Assembly (NCBI GenBank): GCA_002362385.1
Contig: DEUB01000055.1
Span: forward strand, 71,667 to 135,666
Origin: Lachnospiraceae bacterium UBA3273
GTDB taxonomy: Bacteria > Bacillota > Clostridia > Lachnospirales > Lachnospiraceae
Length of the DNA stretch: 64,000 nucleotides
Direction: 5' to 3'
Position numbers and translations under genes: made by a program
Shown here: positions 57,865 to 64,000 of the stretch, in pieces
Layout: the number at the start of each line of letters is the position of its first letter
Position numbering within the stretch: position 1 is the first letter of the stretch
The notes under the pieces: generated by a model
Seen by the model: the letters and a program-made list of their open reading frames with translations, nothing else
What the model was told of the DNA's origin: nothing
The model's database searches: none

Positions 57865-59874
57865 ATGAAAAAAAAGGAATGGAAAAAGAATACCGGCCTG
57901 CTGTTATGCGGATGTCTGATAACAGGCCTGCTGTCAGGATGCGGCGGGCAGGATGGGACGGGGGAAATGGCGGAGCCTTTTGTTTCGGAAAACGGAACGG
58001 AAAAAGAAGAGATGCTTTCGGATCATGAAGCGGGGATTTCAGTTTCTGAAAACGGGGAAAGTCGGTCGGATGAACCGGATAAAAACATGATTTCCTTTAA
58101 GGACGTGTACGGTGTTACCTATCAGGTCTCTTTTAATGAACTGGCAGACACCCATAATTACGATCTTTCCTGCCTTACTGACGACGGAGAGTTCAAAACC
58201 TATGAGGCTTCGGGATATACTTCAAGGACCGGCATTGACGTTTCCAAATTTCAGGGAGATATTGACTGGCAGGCGGTAAAGGAACAGGGAATCGACTATG
58301 CCTTTATCCGTGTGGGAAACAGAGGCTACGGAGAAGAAGGCACTTTAAATACGGACGGAAAATATTTACAGAATATAGAAGGGGCCAAAGGAGTGGGAAT
58401 AGACGTGGGAGTCTATTTTTATTCCCAGGCGGTAAGCGAAGAGGAGGCTTTAGAGGAAGCGGAGTATGTGCTAAATCTTTTGGAAGGCATAGAATTGGAC
58501 TATCCGGTGGTTTACGATGCGGAGTATGTGATAGAGGCGGAGGCCAGAACGGACGGTTTGGGGGCCGAGCAGTTTACAAAAAACACCATTGCTTTCTGCG
58601 AGCGGATAGAAGAAGGGGGATATAAGCCGGTTATCTATGCCACCATGAAGTGGGAGGCCTATGCATTACAGATGCACCGGGTAAACAAGTATGAAAAATG
58701 GTATGCGGATTATGAGGAATTTCCCCAGACTCCCTATGATTTTACTTACTGGCAGTATACGAATGAAGGGCGGCTTGAAGGAATCGACGGACCGGTGGAT
58801 CTTAATTTGGAGATCATCCCCATAGAGGAACGGACAGAGGAGCTTCTCAAAGGAATGTCCAAAGAGGAGAAAGTGGCCCAGCTGTTCATAGTAACGCCGG
58901 ACGCCCTGACAGAAAGTGCGGGGCTTAAGACGGGAGGGGAAACTTTAAGGCAGGCCCTTAAGACTTACCCGGTAGGGGGGATCGTGTACTTTTCAAATAA
59001 TATAGAAACGCCGGAACAGACAACGGCATTGTTAAAGGAGTCCTATCTGTATGCAAAGGAGTCGGCGGCTCTTCCTGCCTTTCTGGCCGTGGATGAAGAA
59101 GGGGGGAGTGTTGCCAGGGTTGCGGGAAATCCTGCCATGGGCCTTGAAAATGTAGGGGACATGGCTGATGTGGGAGCCACGGGGGATGAGAACAGAGCCT
59201 ATGAAGCGGGGAAGACGATCGGCGGTTATCTTTCGGGGCTTGGCTTTAATCTGGATTTTGCGCCGGATGCGGATGTACTGACAAATCCGGAAAATACGGT
59301 GGTCCAAAAGAGAAGCTTTGGCTCTGAGCCGGAGCTTGTAAGCGATATGTCCTTAGCATATATGGAAGGGCTGAGGGAATCAAATGTGGCAGGGTGTTTC
59401 AAGCACTATCCGGGCCACGGCGCTACAGAGGCGGACACCCATGAAGGATATGCCTATATAGATAAAACTTTGGATCAATTAAAGGAAACGGATCTGATTC
59501 CCTTTATAAGAGGGATAGAGGAAGGGGTTCCCATGATCATGGCGGGACATATTTCCCTGCCGGATATTACGGGCGATGATATGCCCGCTTCCTTATCTAA
59601 AACAATGATCTCTGATATTTTGAGAGGGGATTTAGGATATGAGGGGCTTGTGATAACCGATGCGTTGAACATGGGAGCGGTAACGAAACAGTATACCTCA
59701 AAAGAAGCCTGTATTCTGGCTCTGGAAGCAGGGGTGGATATGCTCCTGATGCCTGAGGATTTTAAAAGCGCTTACAAGGGAGTTTTAGATGCGGTCAATG
59801 AGGGGCGTATATCGGAGGAGACGCTTGATGAGGCGGTAAAAAGGATCATCCGGGTAAAGCTGCAATATCTGTAA
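57865..59874 (+). CDS. GH25 muramidase-GH3 beta-N-acetylglucosaminidase lipoprotein
   Basis: 669 aa. Lipoprotein signal peptide with lipobox LLSGC (Cys about 28), a polar linker to about 130, then a GH25 domain (about 130-325): TGIDVSKFQGDIDW, YAFIRVGNRGY, and the D-x-E pair in VVYDAEYV. A GH3/NagZ-type domain follows (about 330-669): VAQLFIV, AVDEEGGSVARV, the general acid-base loop KHYPGHGATEADTHEG, and the nucleophile Asp in ITDALNMGAV. Together the domains would cut glycan strands and release GlcNAc, giving peptidoglycan recycling or remodelling at the cell surface. Substrate order is inferred. Confidence 0.93.
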   Translation: MKKKEWKKNTGLLLCGCLITGLLSGCGGQDGTGEMAEPFVSENGTEKEEMLSDHEAGISVSENGESRSDEPDKNMISFKDVYGVTYQVSFNELADTHNYDLSCLTDDGEFKTYEASGYTSRTGIDVSKFQGDIDWQAVKEQGIDYAFIRVGNRGYGEEGTLNTDGKYLQNIEGAKGVGIDVGVYFYSQAVSEEEALEEAEYVLNLLEGIELDYPVVYDAEYVIEAEARTDGLGAEQFTKNTIAFCERIEEGGYKPVIYATMKWEAYALQMHRVNKYEKWYADYEEFPQTPYDFTYWQYTNEGRLEGIDGPVDLNLEIIPIEERTEELLKGMSKEEKVAQLFIVTPDALTESAGLKTGGETLRQALKTYPVGGIVYFSNNIETPEQTTALLKESYLYAKESAALPAFLAVDEEGGSVARVAGNPAMGLENVGDMADVGATGDENRAYEAGKTIGGYLSGLGFNLDFAPDADVLTNPENTVVQKRSFGSEPELVSDMSLAYMEGLRESNVAGCFKHYPGHGATEADTHEGYAYIDKTLDQLKETDLIPFIRGIEEGVPMIMAGHISLPDITGDDMPASLSKTMISDILRGDLGYEGLVITDALNMGAVTKQYTSKEACILALEAGVDMLLMPEDFKSAYKGVLDAVNEGRISEETLDEAVKRIIRVKLQYL

Positions 59875-59995
59875 CTTCATAGCATTGCGGCAGATGGCGT
59901 CTCCACAGGATGGATAAACGCTTTATACGGCTTGACAGAATTTGCTTTATTAAGGGATAATATAAATACTGCGAAGATAAAGTAAGGGTGGTAGT

Positions 59996-60601
59996 ATGGA
60001 CAGGGAAGAAGGATTTTTAGTAGAGGGTTATCGTTTTTATTCAAAGGACGAGGCCGAAAAGGCGTCAAGAGAGCTGGCAAAGATAAAGGTTTTGGATGAA
60101 AAACTGGATACGGAAGATTACGAAGCGGTAAAGGCGGTTTATATAAAGGCGGTAAGCCAGCGGGTGTTCGAAACCCAGATCGGTTTTGATTATCTGAGGA
60201 ATATACAAAGATATCTGATAGCCAAAAGGGCTTTAACGCCGGAGGAGAATCCGCTTCCAATTTACTATTCCAAGATGATGCAGGAAGAAGAAGTCCTTCA
60301 CATCAAGGAGGAGTACCAGGCTTTTGAAAAGGATCTGAGGGAAGAGACACAGAAACAGATCGACAGGGAAAAGGAACTGGCGGATAAGGCAAGATCCAAA
60401 TGCCGTACTTTTATGATCCTTACAGGCTTATTGGGTGTCATGGTAGCGGGTATGTTTCTGATCACGCTTACAGGGAAAAACGAAAATATTTTAAACTATA
60501 AAAATGTTATCATCAACCGTTATGCGGAATGGGAACAGGAATTGACGGATAGAGAGGCGGTAATCAGGCAGAAAGAGGCTGAACTGGGAATTACGCCTTG
60601 A
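59996..60601 (+). CDS. Hypothetical protein with one central membrane helix
   Basis: 201 aa. A basic-acidic helical region (1-135), one membrane helix at about 142-162 (FMILTGLLGVMVAGMFLITL), and a C-terminal helix (NRYAEWEQELTDREAVIRQKEAEL). No family recognised. An SD-like GGGTGGT precedes ATG 59996. Upstream 59875-59995 shows no clear terminator. It could be a membrane-tethered coiled-coil protein. Confidence 0.7.
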   Translation: MDREEGFLVEGYRFYSKDEAEKASRELAKIKVLDEKLDTEDYEAVKAVYIKAVSQRVFETQIGFDYLRNIQRYLIAKRALTPEENPLPIYYSKMMQEEEVLHIKEEYQAFEKDLREETQKQIDREKELADKARSKCRTFMILTGLLGVMVAGMFLITLTGKNENILNYKNVIINRYAEWEQELTDREAVIRQKEAELGITP

Positions 60602-60767
60602 GCCGGTATAAATAAGGTATGGGACGCAAAAAGCATCCTGTGCCTTTCTTCATGGAATATTTCACAGAATAAACATATTCCCCGGATATAATAATATAGG
60701 TAGCCTTTATTTGACAGGAAGGCGTTACCTTGAAAACGAATGAACGGAAGATGATTCGGAGGCGGCT

Positions 60768-61463
60768 ATGGAAAAATTGAAGATTTTAGTGGTTGATGAT
60801 GAAAGCAGGATGAGGAAGCTGGTAAGGGATTTCCTCGTGCGGAACAATTATGACGTGATCGAGGCGGAAAACGGCGCCAAAGCTGTAGACATCTTTTTTG
60901 AGCAAAAGGATATCGCCCTGATCTTATTGGACGTTATGATGCCCCAGATGGACGGCTGGCAGGTCTGCCGGGAGATCAGGGAGTATTCCAAGGTGCCCAT
61001 TATCATGCTTACGGCAAAATCCGACGAAAAGGATGAACTGCAGGGGTTTCAATTAGGTGTGGACGAATATATTGTAAAGCCCTTCAGTCCCAAAATACTG
61101 GTGGCAAGGGTAGAAGCCGTTTTAAGAAGGACAAGTGCCGCCGCTGCGGGAAACCCCATATTGTCCGCAGGGCGGATCAAGGTGGATAAAGCTGCCCACA
61201 TGGTAACAATTGACGATCAATCAGTGGACTTAAGCTACAAGGAATTCGAACTGCTGGCTTACTTTATGGAAAATGCGGGAATTGCGCTGTCCCGGGAAGT
61301 CATATTGAACAATGTATGGAATTATGATTATTTCGGAGATGCCAGAACGATCGACACCCATGTAAAAAAACTCAGGAGTAAATTGGGTAAGCAGGGCGAT
61401 TATATCAAGACGATCTGGGGCATGGGCTACAAATTTGAGGTAAATGATGAAATACTCAATTAA
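60768..61463 (+). CDS. OmpR/PhoB-family response regulator
   Basis: 231 aa. Receiver domain with VVDDESRMRKLV acidic pair, phospho-accepting Asp in LLLDVMMPQMDGW (about residue 54), TAKSD and KPFSPK. Winged-helix C-terminal domain (LSYKEFELLAYFMEN, TIDTHVKKLRSKLG, WGMGYKF). Its last 17-20 bases overlap the kinase gene. SD GGAGGCGG before ATG 60768. The 166-bp gap upstream holds TATAAT (60687-60692) without a good -35. Confidence 0.96.
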   Translation: MEKLKILVVDDESRMRKLVRDFLVRNNYDVIEAENGAKAVDIFFEQKDIALILLDVMMPQMDGWQVCREIREYSKVPIIMLTAKSDEKDELQGFQLGVDEYIVKPFSPKILVARVEAVLRRTSAAAAGNPILSAGRIKVDKAAHMVTIDDQSVDLSYKEFELLAYFMENAGIALSREVILNNVWNYDYFGDARTIDTHVKKLRSKLGKQGDYIKTIWGMGYKFEVNDEILN

Positions 61464-62913
61464 GAATCAACTGACATTTGTTTTTATTTCGATCATGACC
61501 GGCACGATTTTGTTATGCTGGTTCTTAAATAACGGCTTTTTGGAAAAATACTATCTTCTCAACAAACAGCAGGTCATGAGGAGATCCTATCAGAGCATTA
61601 ACGAGGCCGTCAGCGACGGAAGCATAAAAAGTGAGGAATTTGAAAATCAGCTCCAGCGGCTGTGCGGCGTATATAATATCAGCGTTATCGTGATCGATGC
61701 GGATTCCACCTTGGTCCAGTCCGCAGGCATCGACTCGGATATTATGATCAAATATCTTTTGGACAGGGTCTTTTTAGAAAACAGCGATATGTATGAGACC
61801 ATAGAGCAGACCGAAAACTATATGATGGAAATTGCCCATACCCAGAGGAACGGAATGTCCTATATAGAAATGTGGGGAACTCTGGATAACGGCAATCTTT
61901 TTATGACGCGGTCCGTGGTGGAAAGTATCCGTGAAAGCGTGCAGATTTCCAGCCGATTTTTAGGATATGTGGGAATCCTCGCAACGGTCGTAAGTGGGCT
62001 GCTCATCTGGATCATTACAAAAAGGATCACTGGCCCCATTTTATCCCTGACGGAAATATCAAAAAGAATGGCGGATCTGGATTTTGAGGCGCGCTATGAA
62101 GGTAAGGAGAAGCATGAGGTGGCGGTTTTAGGCCATCATATGAACCAGCTTGCCGAGCGGCTGGAGCAGACGATTTCCGAATTGAAGACGGCCAACAATG
62201 AGCTTTTAAAGGATATTGAAAAAAAAGAACAGATAGATGAAATGAGAAAAGAGTTCTTATCCAATGTATCTCACGAATTAAAAACGCCCATCGCACTGAT
62301 CATGGGTTATGCGGAGGGCTTAAAGGAAGAGATCGACCAGGATGCGGAAAGCAGGGACTTTTATTGCGACGTTATTATGGATGAAGCGGGAAAAATGAAC
62401 ACCATGGTAAAAAAGCTGCTTACCCTGAACCAGTTGGAGTTTGGAAACGACGTGATCAGTATGGAAAGATTTGATATAAAGGAGCTCATAGCCAATTATC
62501 TGGAATCGGCCGACATTCTGATCAAGCAAAATAATACAAAGGTTTATTTTGAAGAAAGCAGACCGTGCTTTGTGTGGGGCGACGAATTTAAAGTGGAAGA
62601 GGTGTTTATGAATTACTTTACCAATGCCCTGAACTATGTAAAAAATGAAAATGAAATAAGGATAAGCTTCGATCGGATGGAAGAGAAAGTAAGGATCCGG
62701 GTATTTAACACGGGAGACCCCATCCCCGAGGAGTCCCTGCCTCATTTGTTTGAAAAGTTCTATAAAGTGGACAAGGCGCGGACAAGGGAATACGGCGGAA
62801 GCGGCGTGGGTCTTTCCATTGTTAAGGCGATCATGGATTCCATGCATCAAGAGTTCGGCGTAGTCAATTATGAGAACGGTGTGGAATTTTGGTTTGAATT
62901 AGCTTCCAAATAG
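61447..62913 (+). CDS. Two-component sensor histidine kinase
   Basis: 488 aa. Helix 1 (about 10-28), extracytoplasmic sensor domain (about 30-165) with a PAS-like/sCACHE look, helix 2 (about 172-192), HAMP, then the HisKA box FLSNVSHELKTPIALIMGYAEGL with the phospho-His, N-box NYFTNALNYVKNE, and G-boxes EYGGSGVGLSIVKAIMD. ATG 61447 is six bases after GAGG; ATG 61444 is only three bases away. Partner of the preceding regulator. Signal unknown; the following gene encodes a surface lipoprotein. Confidence 0.95.
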   Translation: MKYSIKNQLTFVFISIMTGTILLCWFLNNGFLEKYYLLNKQQVMRRSYQSINEAVSDGSIKSEEFENQLQRLCGVYNISVIVIDADSTLVQSAGIDSDIMIKYLLDRVFLENSDMYETIEQTENYMMEIAHTQRNGMSYIEMWGTLDNGNLFMTRSVVESIRESVQISSRFLGYVGILATVVSGLLIWIITKRITGPILSLTEISKRMADLDFEARYEGKEKHEVAVLGHHMNQLAERLEQTISELKTANNELLKDIEKKEQIDEMRKEFLSNVSHELKTPIALIMGYAEGLKEEIDQDAESRDFYCDVIMDEAGKMNTMVKKLLTLNQLEFGNDVISMERFDIKELIANYLESADILIKQNNTKVYFEESRPCFVWGDEFKVEEVFMNYFTNALNYVKNENEIRISFDRMEEKVRIRVFNTGDPIPEESLPHLFEKFYKVDKARTREYGGSGVGLSIVKAIMDSMHQEFGVVNYENGVEFWFELASK

Positions 62914-62951
62914 TGTTAGAATACAAATAGTAAGTTAGGGAGGAAAGATAC

Positions 62952-63713
62952 GTGAAAAAGAGATTGAGTTTTGTCTTACTGGCAGGTTCCCTGATTTTGT
63001 CCCTTACAGGATGTAAAAACGCTATACCGGAGATGTCAGAAGAAAATATGGACCTTGTGACGGAATACGCTGCAGGGCTGCTGTTAAAATATGATGCAAA
63101 TTATCAGCCGATGCTGTTAGACGATGAAAAGATAGTTGCGGAGGAAGAAGCCAGGCAGAAGGTTTTAGAGGAAGCAGAACGGCGTGCGGCTTTGGAAGCT
63201 GAAAAAGCTGCAAAAAAAGAAAAGGAGCAGAGCGAAAGGGAAAATGGCGGCAGCGGAGAAGGTCAGGAGGAAGTGCCGGCAGGTCCCGTAAACATTGCGC
63301 AGTTTTTGGAACTGGAGCAGGTTTCGGTTTCCTGCAACGGTATTGAATTTAAAGATACTTATCCGGACAGCGGAGACGACCTTTTCTTTGCGCTTAACGC
63401 ATCGCCGGGATGCAGGCTGGCAATTGTACACCTGACCCTTACCAATACAGGCGGCAGTGACGCCAATATCGATATTTTTAATAAGGAACCGAGATTTAAG
63501 CTTTCCGTTAATGGCGGAGAGTATCATAATACCATGACCACCCTGCTGGAAAATGATTTTTCTGTATATGCAGGAACTCTTGCGCCCGGACAGACAGTAG
63601 ATACAGTACTGGTGGCGGATATTAAAGAGGAAGAGTGCAGTCAGGCAAGTGAAGCGGGCCTCAGCATAAGATATAATGGAGAGACGGTTAAAACACCGGT
63701 CTATTTCCAATAG
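62952..63713 (+). CDS. DUF4352-like surface lipoprotein
   Basis: 253 aa. Lipoprotein signal with lipobox SLTGC (Cys about 21). A Glu/Ala/Lys-rich helical linker (about 60-105: EEEARQKVLEEAERRAALEAEK, KKEKEQ) leads to a beta-sandwich (about 115-253) with LAIVHLTLTNTGGSDANIDI and the NGGEYHNTMTTLL turn, the pattern of DUF4352/telomeric-repeat-binding-like surface domains. GTG 62952 follows GGGAGG. It may be the output or a sensor accessory of the two-component system upstream. Confidence 0.85.
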   Translation: MKKRLSFVLLAGSLILSLTGCKNAIPEMSEENMDLVTEYAAGLLLKYDANYQPMLLDDEKIVAEEEARQKVLEEAERRAALEAEKAAKKEKEQSERENGGSGEGQEEVPAGPVNIAQFLELEQVSVSCNGIEFKDTYPDSGDDLFFALNASPGCRLAIVHLTLTNTGGSDANIDIFNKEPRFKLSVNGGEYHNTMTTLLENDFSVYAGTLAPGQTVDTVLVADIKEEECSQASEAGLSIRYNGETVKTPVYFQ

Positions 63714-63847
63714 GAACAGGGGAATGCGGTGTGTTTTGCAGACTGTGGAGCACCTGGGACAGGGCAGAAATCAAGAGAAAGACAAAAGGGGCAGGAAACG
63801 GTAAAAAGACAGTGTAGGAAAAAGACACAAAAAATAGAAATTTGGTG

Positions 63848-63876
63848 TTGACACCGGTCAAAGATAATGCTATATT
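63848..63876 (+). promoter_or_regulatory. Strong promoter at window end, gene outside
   Basis: TTGACA (63848-63853), 17-bp spacer, TATATT (63871-63876). The transcribed gene, if protein-coding, lies beyond the window. The 63714-63847 stretch before it holds no gene or clear signal. Confidence 0.75.
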
Positions 63877-63930
63877 AAAATCCGTTGTGATACGAAGAGC
63901 AATCAAAGTATCTGCAGCGGATTTTCTTTT
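63877..63930 (+). promoter_or_regulatory. Leader hairpin or attenuator just after the promoter
   Basis: AAAATCCG...GATAC (63877-63893) pairs with GTATC...CGGATTTT (63908-63925); the T-rich stretch CTTTTT follows. It could stop transcription shortly after the start, giving a short RNA, or control read-through into the next gene. Confidence 0.5.
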
Positions 63931-64000
63931 TACCGCTTTTTACTTCTATAAAAATAGATGCGAAAAAATTGTTGAAGAAAATAAAAAAAGTGCTTGACTA

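Noticed and set aside
1..64000. CRISPR arrays, tRNA/rRNA genes, prophage or complete insertion sequences
   Set aside because: No spaced direct repeats, no cloverleaf sequence or rRNA was recognised by eye; the only mobile-type trace is the Rpn relic, plus a possible MITE-like palindrome.

Overview
The window is a stretch of chromosome from an anaerobic, spore-forming Firmicute, most likely a Lachnospiraceae (Clostridia) species. The grounds are SpoIVA and a SpoVAF/GerA-type protein (sporulation), an oxygen-sensitive class III ribonucleotide reductase (nrdDG) with no aerobic enzyme in view, Firmicute gene order around ffh-rpsP-rimM-trmD-rplS and der-plsY-gpsA-spoIVA, purine-rich Shine-Dalgarno (SD) sites, and moderate GC content. 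The genus cannot be fixed from sequence alone. No rRNA, tRNA, CRISPR array or intact insertion sequence was seen.

Layout. 1-5.1 kb: the 3' end of a secreted-type beta-domain protein, a convergent MntE-like metal exporter, and a 970-residue membrane protein. 5.2-7.7 kb: gpmI and a YitT-family protein. 7.8-23.6 kb: the translation/secretion supercluster ylxM-ffh-rpsP-khpA-rimM-trmD-rplS-lepB-rbgA-lepB-rnhB-ylqG-ylqH-ABC-F. Two foreign blocks interrupt it: a ParE/RelE-type toxin-antitoxin pair between khpA and rimM, and an ABC exporter (permease fused to a CPBP protease) plus a GT-C glycosyltransferase between trmD and rplS. 23.6-26.4 kb: TraX-like protein, YraN, PgeF and a TetR regulator. 26.4-30.5 kb: an AT-rich accessory zone with a membrane protein, an RloA/RloB-like ATPase-TOPRIM pair (probable phage-defence type), a TipAS-type MerR regulator and a 281-bp palindromic element. 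30.5-36.2 kb: prs, then DUF512 radical-SAM protein-der-plsY-gpsA. 36.2-41.2 kb: a second accessory zone with a phosphoribosyltransferase + DprA-like pair, a decayed Rpn-family nuclease/transposase, metF, and a MoxR/VWA pair. 41.2-47.7 kb: spoIVA, purine/pyrimidine salvage (punA, cdd, an adenosine-type deaminase), a membrane-anchored MutS-like ATPase and rnhA. 48-57.8 kb: a HAD phosphatase, a WYL regulator, an aminotransferase, nrdD-nrdG-dut with a candidate NrdR box, spoVAF and degV. 57.8-64 kb: a GH25-GH3 fused lipoprotein, a two-component system and a DUF4352-like lipoprotein.

How the genes work together. Much of the window is growth machinery: membrane targeting (Ffh, signal peptidases), ribosome maturation (RimM, TrmD, RbgA, Der), glycerophospholipid synthesis (GpsA, PlsY) and nucleotide supply (Prs, PunA, Cdd, NrdDG, Dut).

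The most striking non-coding theme is compact overlapping control. Several intergenic regions use one hairpin for more than one job. Upstream of spoIVA, punA and spoVAF the 3' arm of a hairpin carries the gene's own SD site, while the promoter's -10 element or predicted start point lies in the loop. A transcript from the gene's own promoter would then lack the 5' arm and leave the SD free, whereas read-through RNA would hide it. The strongest candidates for a little-studied system are the RloAB-like pair, the phosphoribosyltransferase-DprA pair, the GH25-GH3 lipoprotein and the 281-bp palindromic element.
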